From Cordylochernes scorpioides (taxonomy: Eukaryota; Arthropoda; Arachnida; Pseudoscorpiones; Chernetidae), in assembly GCA_030710605.1 (NCBI GenBank), contig CP092880.1, forward strand, positions 24,258,080-24,322,079: 64,000 nucleotides of DNA, in the 5' to 3' direction. The position numbers and the translations under genes were made by a program. The first letter of the stretch is position 1. Every line of letters begins with the position of its first letter. Below, one piece after another: positions 19,141 to 30,119 of this stretch. The notes beneath the pieces were generated by a model. That model was not told the DNA's origin. It saw nothing but the letters and a program-made list of their open reading frames with translations, and searched no databases.

Positions 19141-19467
19141 CAAAAATGCACTCTATTCATTAGATGTGTTTGTGAAATTGATCTTATATTTCAGATTATT
19201 TTTACCAGAATTTTTAATTTTGATATTTGCAGTTTATCTCCATTGTGCTGAAAGAAAATTCTTTACTTTAAGTTTTAAAAACAGTTGGGGGCTCTATTCA
19301 TTCAAGAGTAAACCCCACTCGAACAATACCCGGGCGAAGCCGGGTCCATATATCTATATAGGCTCAATTTATTGGGCAGTTTTTTCAACCAAATTAGACT
19401 TTTTTTTAGGCCTTCTTCCATTGTCTTTTTTTTGTTTTGCTGTCATTTGTTTAGGTAGTATTTAGAT

Positions 19468-19800
19468 CAGTGATTCTCAACCTTTTTTTTTTGTTGCGGC
19501 ATTATTTTAAAGATTTGAAAATTTGGCGGCACACTTTTAGAATTTCGCGGCACACTTTTGCTAACTTTAATGCAAGAAAATTCAAATTATGTATCGATAT
19601 TTCTATGCAAAATATAAGTAATATACATCTCTAACATTCAATTTGCTAATTTCGTTATTTTAAAAAGTAAAAAAATGTAAAAAGAAAAAAAGAAAAACCA
19701 ATACAAACGTGAACATAATCATATTACTAAAATTCGGCGGCACATTTTTAGAATTTCGCGGCACACAAAATTACCGCGGCACATTGGTTGAGAATCACTG
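19468..19800. mobile_element. hAT-type MITE, 333 bp, with exact 8-bp target duplication
   Basis: Terminal inverted repeats CAGTGATTCTCAACC...GGTTGAGAATCACTG, flanked by atttagat at 19,460-19,467 and 19,801-19,808. Subterminal copies of gcggcacac occur at both ends in opposite orientation. The 8-bp duplication and CAGTG termini are hAT features. No transposase. Confidence 0.94.
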
Positions 19801-19808
19801 ATTTAGAT

Positions 19809-20156
19809 TTATCTGCTTCATAATATGTAGCTGCTCATATATATCTATGTATGTTCTACTCATATTTATTGTACATATTTTTTCAGCTAATTATACTTTT
19901 TTTTTTACGTCTTCTTCCATTTGATTTTTTTTAATCAGTTGTTTTACGTTTTCACTGAGTTTTATGCATTTTTCCCCTCCTTTCAGATTATTTCTATGCT
20001 TTTTTTTATTTTGGCCTTAGTCATGAGTCGCGCTTATTTTAATACACTATTTTTGAATTTTTTTCTTCAATCTCAGTCCTTTATGTTTTACACTTTTCCG
20101 TTATCCTTATTTTTATTTTTACTAATGCTTTGTGTTTGTAGGTATGCCAAGCCATA
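19809..20156. other. T-rich stretch, no gene established
   Basis: An open frame at 19,921-20,157 is T-rich and Phe/Leu-rich, without a recognisable family. It probably is intron or decayed Helitron sequence preceding the helicase terminus. Confidence 0.45.
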
Positions 20157-20382
20157 GGAGAAGCAATCTTTCTCAGCGTTCCAATAGCTCTAGGGTTCAG
20201 CATGCTTCAGGGTCAAACATTGCAAGTAGTTGGTGTGCATCTTGAGTCTCCCTGTTTCTCGCATGGGCAACTCTATGTAGCATGCTCCCGTGTTTCCAGC
20301 CCTAAAAATTTGTTTGTCTTTAGTTCTACTTTTAGCAAGACACGCAATATTGTTTATCAGGGGGCTTTGATATAGATTTTGA
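20155..20382 (+). pseudogene. C-terminus of a Helitron Pif1-type helicase
   Basis: One frame reads about 70 residues containing LQGQTLQVVGVHLESPCFSH, GQLYVACSRVSSPKNLFVF and ends NIVYQGALI then TAG. These are the last helicase motifs and tail of the Rep-helicase protein that mobilises Helitrons by rolling-circle replication. A short conserved segment just before QGQ (the TINK-like residues) seems deleted. No Rep domain or earlier helicase motif is open nearby, so this is a remnant of an autonomous copy. It lies upstream of a Helitron 3' end at 22,268, consistent with orientation. Confidence 0.82.
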
Positions 20383-20929
20383 CAATTTTGAAAGAGATTT
20401 CTTCGAATAATGATTTTGGGAAGCTTGACTTTTGTAACTACATAATTTGTGAATAATTTGTTATCATTATTGTTCTACTGTAGTTTCATCAATAAAGCTT
20501 TTTTTACTTTATTTTATTTTAATTTTTTCACATTTAATTCATTTACATAACTCTATTCTTGAAAATTGTTTTTTATTTTTTTTATGGTATCAACATTTCT
20601 GGTTCAATTAAGGTTTTTGTTAGCCTGCAACACACCTTATCATAGCTCATTGCATTTATCAGGATAACTTTGCTGTTTTGATTTTTACACCATTGGTATT
20701 TTCATGCCTCTATAATATTATATTTGTTTGCAGAATTTTATAGACAATTTGGTTTGGGTTATATACATTAAGAATTTGTAAAAATATAAAGGTCAAAGTT
20801 TTACAACAAAAAATAATTTTGGAACACCATTTCTCTCCCATTTAATTTAATGATGCTTCATTTATGATTTTAAGAATTGCATTATTTTTATGCATATTAT
20901 TTTTAAAATTTGTGTTAGCAAGACATGGA
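20383..20929. other. Helitron 3' untranslated region or AT-rich filler
   Basis: Follows the helicase stop. AT-rich, no frame and no clear repeat. Confidence 0.4.
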
Positions 20930-21369
20930 ATATTGTTAAGTTAATGTATTATTAACATAAACTTTACCAACCCGTGAAGCGTCAGCTCCAGTCTTTTACC
21001 GCTGGGGGCAGCACTGTTAGAGCTAATAAATGCTTTCGATTGGTGCTTACTTTTACATGCTGTTTGTTTTTAGACTAAATTAATACACATCAAGTTAGCA
21101 TTTTTTCATTCTTCAAAAGTTAAGATTATAGTTTTAACGTTTCATAATACTTTTAAAATTAAAGCCGGAAATAATATTGCTTTTTCCCATCCTGCAGGTC
21201 TACATTACACTGCAACAGCTATCATAACTCTGGCTTTTGGCATTGATATTTATATAATGTGAAAGTACTGTTTGCTACCTTAAGCTCTGGAGAGATTATA
21301 ATGTGTCTACAGATCCATCATGTGGAAATCACACCATAGTGAAAATGCATTTAGCTGGTAGCAATGTAT

Positions 21370-21475
21370 CACATTTGTAGACATGTGGTGCGCTTACAGT
21401 AAAAGCAGTCGCTACCTACCCACCATGGTTATCATGGCCTGTACCACGCGTACTATGGATAATTAAAAAAAAAAA
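21370..21475 (+). repeat. SINE 3' part
   Basis: acatttgtagacatgtggtg, cagtcgctacctacccacca and an A tail. Confidence 0.7.
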
Positions 21476-21660
21476 GGAAGCAAGACCGAATACAAATAAT
21501 TACATTATGTGTGGTTTCAGTTACATTTTGGCTATCTTCAGACAAAGGTACTGAATACATTCAGTAATTTTGTCTTTATATGGCAACAATGCTGTTACTG
21601 AAACATCACACATATATATATATATTTTTATTTGGTCTTGCTTTTTTGGTATTTTTAAAA
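21476..21660. repeat. Fold-back family A copy, decayed
   Basis: Equivalent of 18,410-18,615 in the sister Helitron copy. Confidence 0.65.
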
Positions 21661-21864
21661 TTGCCCTTGACTATTAGAAAATTATGCAAATTAACTATTT
21701 AGATATGTAAATGCCGGATTAGGTGCCCATTAAAATGTTTGCTCTGGCTGTTTCTTCTTGGACAGCCGAGAGTGAAGTGGACAAAGTGAAATTTTCAGGT
21801 TGTGCCGACCATTTTCCTTTATTCAAACTAATCATTAGATTTTTTTTAAATTTTTAAGAATAAA

Positions 21865-22025
21865 AGCCCAGTTTGGTTACTTGCACTCACTGGAGGGGTT
21901 GGACTTTTTCAAGAATCAGGAGCCATTGGGGCAATTTTTTATTTTCAGAACAAAGTGTCTAAATCTGCATTCAATGATCCCGGGTCATGGTTTTTAAAAA
22001 TTAACAGTTTAGACCACTCCTCCAA
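21865..22025 (-). repeat. SINE copy, decayed
   Basis: Contains cagtttggttacttgcactc and gatcccgggtcatgg in minus orientation. Equivalent of 18,975-19,140. Confidence 0.65.
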
Positions 22026-22289
22026 ACAGCACTCTATTCATTAGATGTGTTTGTGAAATGGATCCTATATTTCAGATTTTTTCACAAGCATTTTCGATAT
22101 TGCTGTTTGCAATTTATCTCCATTTTGCTGAAAGAAAATTCATTACATTGAGTTTATAAACAGTTGGGGCCTCTATTCATTCATGAGTAAACCTCGCTCG
22201 AACACTACACAGGCGAAGCCGGGTCCAGTCGGGTAAAACCCGGGCGTTGCCCGGGCCACTCGGCTAGTATATATATATATATATATATA

Positions 22290-22360
22290 TATCTTCAGAC
22301 AAAATAATAAATGATCGTCACACACTATTATTTGGATTAGGTCTTATTTTCTTGTAAAGA
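22290..22360. repeat. Fold-back family A end fragment
   Basis: atcttcagacaaaataataa then cacacactattatttggatt and aggtcttattttcttgta. Confidence 0.6.
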
Positions 22361-22483
22361 AACAACAACATGGATACATCAGAAGCTATATACTCCATAC
22401 AATGTAATAAATGCAATAGCATCATACCGATGGGGAAACTGGACATATCATTTGAACAATATTAGAGGAATATAAAAGGAATA

Positions 22484-23023
22484 TCATATATATAAAAGAG
22501 TCAATGTATGTATGTATGTTTGTTTGTCGGCTATACACGTCCACAATACGTAACTAATCTGGCTTAAATTTTAACAATATATAGAGTTGAATCTGGAAAA
22601 ACTTGTAGACAAATTTTCAGGCTTCTATCTTGAATATCCTTGGAGTTATTAACAAATTTCCCTATTTAAATTGCAACCAGCGCCTCACTGTGGCAACTAA
22701 GAGAAGTAAAGTTGGGGAAGATGGGTGGAATCCAGCTGCGAGAGGATGGCCCATGTGCCCCCCCCCATAGCACAACGGGGATTGGTGTGTGGGGGAGGTG
22801 AAGCAGGATATTTCACAAGAGTGACATAAGACGTAATGACGGCGTAGGGGCAAGAAATGTTCTTGGGTAAAATCCGGGCAATGCTCCCACGACGCGACGG
22901 GAATTGGCGTGTGAGGGAGGTGAAGCAGAAAGTTTCACAAGAGTGACAAGAGACGTAATGACGCCGTAGGGGCAAGAAATTCTCTTAGGTAAAACCTGGG
23001 AGTTGCCCAGATAATTCAGCTAG
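22484..23023 (+). mobile_element. Non-autonomous Helitron, 540 bp
   Basis: Starts TCATATATATAAAAGAGTCA after an A, ends cagataattcagCTAG before T. A segment of about 121 bp (gattggtgtgtgggggaggt onward) is duplicated in tandem (attgg at 22,781 and 22,902). The terminal hairpin is weak. The minus-strand frames here arise from the duplicated GC-rich segment and are not genes. Confidence 0.8.
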
Positions 23024-23279
23024 TTAATAATACAGATTTGAAATCATTCATAGTTGAACATATGCAAGAAACAGCCAATAGCTCAATCTTGATGAACCAA
23101 AATTAGAAAAAAAAAGTTATTTTGAACTGGAACTCACATTGAGGTATATAGCTTTGCCTTGAGGAACCAATATCACTAGAAAGAAATAACAACATGGTAT
23201 CCTACAACAGCTTTAACAAAAAGATTTACCTGATCTATATAGAAATATAATTTGAAAATAGAGCAATCCATATATAGAT

Positions 23280-23400
23280 ATTTAATTAAAATGGCATATA
23301 TTGGATCAAAAATATTGTAATACCTGAAAAAGGTTGGTGTTCAGCCAACTGAAATATTGGTAAATAAAATATATTTTGGTCCAATATATGTCTTTTTAAT
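23280..23400. repeat. Fold-back family C, single-arm copy
   Basis: aatacctgaaaaaggttggt, gttcagccaactgaaatatt and ggtccaatatatgtcttttt. Its uninterrupted ccaatatatg is the empty-site counterpart of the Helitron at 9328. Confidence 0.75.
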
Positions 23401-24585
<1,185 letters not shown>

Positions 24586-24590
24586 CACTT

Positions 24591-24774
24591 TGTTGTGTTG
24601 TTTATCTTTTATAAACTACAACTTATATATTTATTATTTAATTATAATTATTTATTTATCACACATTTAAATTTAGTAAAGATTAATTATATATTTACAA
24701 AACACAGTCAGTCTATTGTTCTTCATTCCATTTTCTTAAATTCACATCACTTATATATTTCACACTATTCTACA
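24591..24774 (-). repeat. 3' LTR of element B
   Basis: On the minus strand starts TGTAGAATAG and ends AACACAACA. Matches 31,339-31,524 with a few differences. Confidence 0.93.
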
Positions 24775-24792
24775 TATTCCTCCCTTGTTTAG

Positions 24793-25684
24793 TTAGTATC
24801 TAATCATGTCCTTAAATCTAGAAGGAACATGTATTTGTCTTCCACTTCTAGTGATGACAGTCTTGTTTTCATTCTCATTAGGTGATTCATTTGGGTATAA
24901 ACAGTCCATATCAGATATAGCAATCTGCTCTTCTGGTACAATATCTTCTAAGGTTGCTTCTTGTTCTGGTAGATACCTTGAAGTACTAGGAAGTTCCATT
25001 CTAATTTCTGGAGTCTTAATCAAAGTGGTATTCAAATCAATTCCTTTGTTAAAATCTTGTAAGACATTGGCATGTCTTAAATGCTTTGCATTCCTAATGA
25101 TAAAGCTACCTGTCTCAGTATTGACTAACTTGAATGAATTTGGAGATATAGTCTCTAGAAGGATAAATCTTTGGTTGTCATAATTTGGTGTCAACTTGCT
25201 TTTCATTTCAGTGTTTGCGACATAAACAATATTACCTTTCTTGAAGTCATGAGGCAAGGCCTTATTCTTGCTATCAGCATATTTCTTCATTCTTTCTTTA
25301 TAGGCTTGATTATGCTCCATCACTTCTTTCAGATCAACACATAGTCTGATTTCTTCAGTACCCTTTTTTTGGAACTGCCACAATGTTTGAGATCCATTCA
25401 GAAGCTTCATGGACTTCCTCAATAATGCCATCTTCTATCATTTTGTCTAGCTCTTGATTGATGGCTTCTACCATTTTATATGGAAAATGTCTGCATCTCT
25501 GAGCTACAGGAATAACATTTTCTTTTAGAATTATTTTTTGACTATAACCCTTCACATTTCTTTGACCTTGAAAAAGGTTCATGTTTTCTTGTATCAAATT
25601 ATATATATCCTTCGGAATAACTTCCTGTTGAATATTCCTTATTTTTGTTCCACGCTTTATAATTTCTAATTCGAAACGTGCTTT
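24793..25684 (-). pseudogene. Element B pol remnant: RT N-terminus fused to integrase C-terminal region
   Basis: Reading on the minus strand from 25,684, the frame gives a pre-RT/RT start (FPYKMVEAINQELDKMIEDG, then IIEEVHEASEWISNIVAVPK). Next come a frameshift at a homopolymer near 25,365-25,371, the RT motif IRLCVDLKE, and abruptly EHNQAYKERMKKYAD. That last stretch belongs to the segment after the integrase core, with a chromo/SH3-like tail (HDFKKGNIVYVANTEMKSK). The catalytic YxDD motif, RNase H and DDE residues are therefore missing. The upstream end of the longer apparent frame (25,690-25,780) is actually LTR sequence of element A. Confidence 0.85.
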
Positions 25685-25689
25685 CTTTC
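25685..25689. other. Target-site duplication (ctttc) of element A, left copy
   Basis: ctttc at 25,685-25,689 matches 30,113-30,117. It lies inside the pol remnant of element B. Confidence 0.95.
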
Positions 25690-25874
25690 TGTTGTATATA
25701 GTTATAATCTGTGCTACAAAAGATCTGGCAACACAGTATGTAAACAACGCCGCATAATAAATATATAATTGTTCTAGCACGGCGGTATATTAATTGTCTA
25801 TATACATAAAGGCTGTAACTATATTAAATATATATAAAGCTAAAGGTAAATGAACCCGTATAAAAGATACAACA
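25690..25874 (+). promoter_or_regulatory. 5' LTR of element A (promoter region)
   Basis: 185 bp, TG...CA. It would carry the promoter and polyadenylation signals; a taaatatatataaagct stretch (25,825-25,845) is TATA-like, but the start site cannot be read from sequence. Confidence 0.9.
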
Positions 25875-25944
25875 TGGTGGCAGCGGTGGGATGTTGAAAG
25901 ATAAGTAAAATTTCAAATATCAATTAAGCCTAACACGTTGAAAA

Positions 25945-28900
25945 ATGGCCTCGAGTACCGGAAATAGTTTGCAGCCATTTGTGCCGGGAACAAACCCATC
26001 AGAAGCATGGGGTAAATGGAAAAAGAGATTCCAAATGTTTTATATAGCCACAGAAATAGATAAAAAATCTATTCCAAGACAAAGGGCTATTCTACTCTAT
26101 AATATTGGTGAGTTAGCCCTAGATATATACTCTACATTTAAAATACAAGAAACTGATGCCTCTCCGACTGTTCCGGATATACTTGAACTGTTTGATGGAC
26201 ACTTTAAACCATATAAAAACACAACCTATAAGAGGTACCAGTTTTTTACAACGGAACAAGGGGAGAATCAGAATTTTGATGACTATGTAACTGAATTGAA
26301 AAATAAAAGCATGGACTGCGAATTTGGAGAGCTTGCAGATTCCTTGGTCAGAGATAGAATTATAATTGGAATTAAAGACAAAGCTTTAAAAGAAAGGATG
26401 CTACAAGATCCTGATCTTTCTTTAGCTAAAGCCATAGACTTGGGAAGAGCTACTGAAACTTCTAGACAACAAGTAAAAAATATAACTAGAGAAGATGTTG
26501 ATTTACATTCTATAAAATATAAAAAGCAATATAAAAAGAATTTCAAATATCCAGTTGGTAGAAAACCTAATGTATCTGAGGAACATCCTAATGCAAAGGT
26601 TTGCCAAAATTGTGGTTCCAGACATCCATATGGTAAATGTTTTGCATATGGTAAAATATGCAATTCATGTAAAAAACCAAACCATTTTGCTAAAATGTGT
26701 AGGAACAGAGTGCATATGTTGGAGGAAAGAGCTGAAGAGGAAGAAGAAATGTGTCTTCAATACCTATCCCTAGATAGCATTACTGGTCTAGAGTGGACTA
26801 AAATAATCTTGGTAGAGAATAATTCAGTTAATTTTAAATTAGACACAGGAGCACAGGTGAACATCCTGCCATTGGATACCATTAAAAATTGGCAAAATAA
26901 ACCCTGCATATATCCAACTGGGATTGCGGTTTATTCATATACAGGAGAAAAAGTACCAATAAGGGGCAAATGCAAGGCTTCATGTACCTCTGGGAAAAAA
27001 TCTGAAATCCTTGAATTTCTAGTCGTGGATTTGCCAGCTCCACCAATTTTGGGATTGGCAGCGTGTAAAAAATTAGAGCTGATATTAAAAGTAGAGTCGT
27101 TGGAACAGGACCATACTAGGACAAAGATGGATGCTTCACCTACAAAGATAATAGAGTCCTACAGAGATGTCTTTGATGAGATCGGAACACTCCCTGGAGA
27201 GCATTCTGTGATCCTGAGAGAAAATGCACATCCAAGAATTCAGTTAGCTCGCCGAATTCCGTTTGCACTGAAAAAACCAGTTGAGATGGAGCTAAAATCG
27301 ATGGAGGAACAAAAGATCATCTCAAAGGTAGACCAACCAGCAGAGTGGGCACACCCGATGGTAATCATTAAGAAACCAAATGGAAAGGTTCGTATCTGTA
27401 TGGACCCTAGAGAGCTAAATCCATGGATTAAAATGGAATATCGTCAACTTCCTGCCCCTGAAGGCATCATTGCTGATATCACAAAATCACCCATCTATAC
27501 AGTACTTGATGCTAAGTCAGCCTTTTGGCAAATCAAGTTAGACGAAAAGTCATCTAGCCTTTTAACAATGGCTACACCTTATGGGTATTACAGATTCCAT
27601 CGGTTACCTTTTGGTATTTGCAGCGCTCCAGAAGTTTTCTATAAAAAAATGCAAAGTATGTTTACAGGAATTGAAGGAGTAAAAGTATACATGGATGATA
27701 TAATAATATACGGAAACTCCCTCACGGAGCACAATAGTAGACTGATTACGGTTTTGGAAATTGCTAGAAAAAATAATTTAAAGTTTGAATTCAATAAAAT
27801 GCAACTGGCCCAAGAAAAAGTTAAGTTCATTGGACATGAGATATCCAAGAATGGCATCTCTGCAGATCCATCTAAATTAGAAGCAATACAAAAAATAAAA
27901 AGACCAATGGACAAGACATCTCTTCAAAGATTTTTGGGAACTGTGAACTATCTAGCTAAATTCATGCATAATCTGGCAGATAAAACTGTCTTGTTAAGAC
28001 AACTCCTAAAAAAGAATACCCTGTGGACATGGAATGAGGCTATAGAAAAAGAATTCATTGAGCTGAAAAATTTGGTATCAAATCCTCCAGTTCTTGGCCT
28101 CTTTGACCCCCATCGGAAGGTAACACTTTCAGTGGACGCTAGTCAACATGGGCTTGGGGCTGTCTTGATGCAAGAGGGAAGACCCATCGCTTTTGCATCC
28201 GCATCCTTGAATGACACTCAGAAAAAATATGCCCAGATTGAAAAGGAGCTCTTAGCTCTCTGGTATGGATGCCAAAGATTTAACTATCATTTGTATGGAA
28301 GAAAGTTCACAGCCCAGACGGATCATAAACCCTTGTTGGCTATACTAAAAAAGCCACTAGAGGAATTATCTCCAAGACTTGAAAGACTGGTCTTGAAATT
28401 GATGCGATATGATTTTAATTTAGAATATGTACCAGGAAAATTGATTCACACCGCAGACACTCTATCTAGAGATTCAATTTCAGAGGAAACCATCGACACC
28501 TCAGATCTGGATCTCCAGAACACCATTATGACTCTAAATCTGAAGGTGACCACTAAAAGATACCAGGAAATTCTCAGAGATATGGAGTCAGATGAAGAAA
28601 TGATAAAATTAAGGGATCATATACTGAATGGGTGGCCTATTCATAAGAAAAGTGTGGACTATGCTGTTAAGCCCTACTGGCATTGTAAAGAAGAACTATA
28701 TATATGGAAAGACCTGATTTGTAGAGGACAAAGACTTGTCATCCCTAAAGTCCAAAGGGAAAGCATCTTGCAAACACTACACATGTCTCATCAAGGGATC
28801 TCTGCTTGTAAAAACAGAGCACATGAAGCTATTTATTGGCCTGGACTGGATAGAGAAATAGAAGAGATGGTTTATAAGTGTAGAATTTGTCAAGAATCAC

Positions 28901-29913
28901 AACCTTCGCAAAGGAAAGAACCACTTATACCTCACGAAATAGCAGACTACCCTTGGCAAAAAGTAGCTATTGATTTCTTCTATCTAGACCAATCTGTATT
29001 CATAATAATAGTAGACTACTACAGCAGCTTTCCTGAAGTCATCAAGGTAGCATCAACTTCAGCAAAAGAGATTCTACCAGTTTTGAAATCTACCTTCGCA
29101 AGACATGGGATTCCAGAGATCATCATCACTGATAATGGACCACCATTTACATCACAAGACTTTACTAATTTTACAAATGAATGGGACATAGAACATAAAA
29201 CCTCTAGCCCAGGATACCCAAAATCAAACGGATTAGTGGAGAGGATGGTGCAAACAGTAAAGCAGCAACTTAAGAAATGCCGTCAAGACAACACTGATCC
29301 TTATATGTGTTTAATAGCCCTGAGAACAACTCCGTCAAATAATCTACCGTCCCCAGCTCAGATGCTAATGGGAAGAAACTTGAGAACCTTGATCCCAATG
29401 AAAACCACAAAGCTAAAACCTGCTTTCATTAGCACGGAAAACATTCTACAGCAGAAGAGGGAAAATCAATATAAGATGAAAAAATATTATGACCGAAATG
29501 CCAAAATACTTCCTAAAATGAGTTCTGGTGAACAGGTAAATGCCAAAACTAGCAATGCCTGGAGACCAGCTACCATCATTGGAGAAGCCAACCAGCCTCG
29601 ATCATACATCATTCAGAACAACGAGGGCCGAATGTTAAAACGGAACAGAGTTCACCTACGGCCCAGAAGTTATCCTGTTGGACAGAGAAGGAGCAGCCAG
29701 TCATCGCCCCAATTGGATCCAGCCCCCTCGACATCATCGGAGTCCAGTGGTCAAAGGGAACCAGGAGAATTTCCCCGCCTGAACCTCAGTCCTGAAGAGT
29801 TGGCCCCATCCACTTCAACTCCCATAGGAAACTACAATGAAGGAGGCACTGCCTACACCACTAGAAGTGGACGTGTGGTAAAGCCTCCGAAAAGATTCGA
29901 CCCCGGACTTTAA
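25945..29913 (+). CDS. Gag-pol polyprotein of Ty3/gypsy element A, 1,322 aa
   Basis: A single frame encodes structural and enzymatic proteins that copy the element's RNA into DNA and insert it. Domains in order: Gag (about 1-215); two zinc knuckles (CQNCGSRHPYGKC from about 220 and CNSCKKPNHFAKMC); aspartic protease with LDTGAQ (about 298); reverse transcriptase with VRICMDPRELN (about 483) and YMDDIIIYG (about 581); RNase H with VDASQHG (about 730) and TDHKPLL (about 791); integrase with an HHCC finger (HMSHQG...CRICQ, from about 945) and catalytic D, D, E in AIDFFYLD (about 1008), ITDNGPP (about 1064) and GLVERM (about 1098). It ends in a Ser/Pro-rich tail. No env. Gag and pol share one frame, so no frameshift is needed. 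It looks like the mag-related lineage, judged from motif style. All catalytic residues I can check are present. Confidence 0.97.
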   Translation: MASSTGNSLQPFVPGTNPSEAWGKWKKRFQMFYIATEIDKKSIPRQRAILLYNIGELALDIYSTFKIQETDASPTVPDILELFDGHFKPYKNTTYKRYQFFTTEQGENQNFDDYVTELKNKSMDCEFGELADSLVRDRIIIGIKDKALKERMLQDPDLSLAKAIDLGRATETSRQQVKNITREDVDLHSIKYKKQYKKNFKYPVGRKPNVSEEHPNAKVCQNCGSRHPYGKCFAYGKICNSCKKPNHFAKMCRNRVHMLEERAEEEEEMCLQYLSLDSITGLEWTKIILVENNSVNFKLDTGAQVNILPLDTIKNWQNKPCIYPTGIAVYSYTGEKVPIRGKCKASCTSGKKSEILEFLVVDLPAPPILGLAACKKLELILKVESLEQDHTRTKMDASPTKIIESYRDVFDEIGTLPGEHSVILRENAHPRIQLARRIPFALKKPVEMELKSMEEQKIISKVDQPAEWAHPMVIIKKPNGKVRICMDPRELNPWIKMEYRQLPAPEGIIADITKSPIYTVLDAKSAFWQIKLDEKSSSLLTMATPYGYYRFHRLPFGICSAPEVFYKKMQSMFTGIEGVKVYMDDIIIYGNSLTEHNSRLITVLEIARKNNLKFEFNKMQLAQEKVKFIGHEISKNGISADPSKLEAIQKIKRPMDKTSLQRFLGTVNYLAKFMHNLADKTVLLRQLLKKNTLWTWNEAIEKEFIELKNLVSNPPVLGLFDPHRKVTLSVDASQHGLGAVLMQEGRPIAFASASLNDTQKKYAQIEKELLALWYGCQRFNYHLYGRKFTAQTDHKPLLAILKKPLEELSPRLERLVLKLMRYDFNLEYVPGKLIHTADTLSRDSISEETIDTSDLDLQNTIMTLNLKVTTKRYQEILRDMESDEEMIKLRDHILNGWPIHKKSVDYAVKPYWHCKEELYIWKDLICRGQRLVIPKVQRESILQTLHMSHQGISACKNRAHEAIYWPGLDREIEEMVYKCRICQESQPSQRKEPLIPHEIADYPWQKVAIDFFYLDQSVFIIIVDYYSSFPEVIKVASTSAKEILPVLKSTFARHGIPEIIITDNGPPFTSQDFTNFTNEWDIEHKTSSPGYPKSNGLVERMVQTVKQQLKKCRQDNTDPYMCLIALRTTPSNNLPSPAQMLMGRNLRTLIPMKTTKLKPAFISTENILQQKRENQYKMKKYYDRNAKILPKMSSGEQVNAKTSNAWRPATIIGEANQPRSYIIQNNEGRMLKRNRVHLRPRSYPVGQRRSSQSSPQLDPAPSTSSESSGQREPGEFPRLNLSPEELAPSTSTPIGNYNEGGTAYTTRSGRVVKPPKRFDPGL

Positions 29914-29927
29914 TTAAAAGGGGAACA
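29914..29927 (+). other. Polypurine tract of element A
   Basis: aaaaggggaaca ends directly at the 3' LTR start (29,928); primer for plus-strand synthesis in this class. Confidence 0.85.
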
Positions 29928-30112
29928 TGTTGTATATAGTTATAATCTGTGCTACAAAAGATCTGGCAACACAGTATGTAAACAACGCCGCATAATAAAT
30001 ATATAATTGTTCTAGCACGGCGGTATATTAATTGTCTATATACATAAAGGCTGTAACTATATTAAATATATATAAAGCTAAAGGTAAATGAACCCGTATA
30101 AAAGATACAACA
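29928..30112 (+). repeat. 3' LTR of element A
   Basis: Identical by eye to 25,690-25,874. Confidence 0.95.
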
Positions 30113-30119
30113 CTTTCCT

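Larger units (their letters stand above)
17043..19355 (+). mobile_element. Helitron-derived copy (non-autonomous) with nested repeats
   Basis: Starts near tatatctataaaaatgaaat, includes the cttttaccgcttggcggcgc segment, then a region (17,945-18,245) that matches 21,118-21,360. It ends near ctcgaacaatacccgggcga, the Helitron terminal hairpin, but without a clean CTAG. Inside are a family A repeat (18,410-18,615) and a SINE (18,975-19,140); these nested repeats occur at matching positions in the 20,930-22,268 copy, so they predate amplification. Confidence 0.65.
20930..22268 (+). mobile_element. Helitron 3' region ending at CTAG
   Basis: Shares cttttaccgctgggggcagc, the catcctgcaggtctac block and nested repeats with the 17.0-19.35 kb copy. 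It ends with gtaaaacccgggcgttgccc, ggccactcggCTAG and T, a typical Helitron terminus, followed by an (AT)n tract to about 22,292. With the helicase remnant at 20,155-20,382 it may be the end of one autonomous element. Confidence 0.7.
25690..30112 (+). mobile_element. Intact Ty3/gypsy retrotransposon element A, 4,423 bp
   Basis: LTRs of 185 bp (25,690-25,874 and 29,928-30,112) begin TGTTGTATAT, end GATACAACA and show no difference by eye. A primer-binding site TGGTGGCAGCGGTGGG starts right after the 5' LTR (25,875), and a purine tract (aaaaggggaaca) precedes the 3' LTR. Five-base duplication ctttc on both sides. One uninterrupted gag-pol frame fills the interior. All features expected of a competent, recently inserted copy are present. 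Confidence 0.97.

Noticed and set aside
27639..27914. Minus-strand frame within the gypsy gag-pol gene
   Set aside because: It is the antisense shadow of the reverse transcriptase region.
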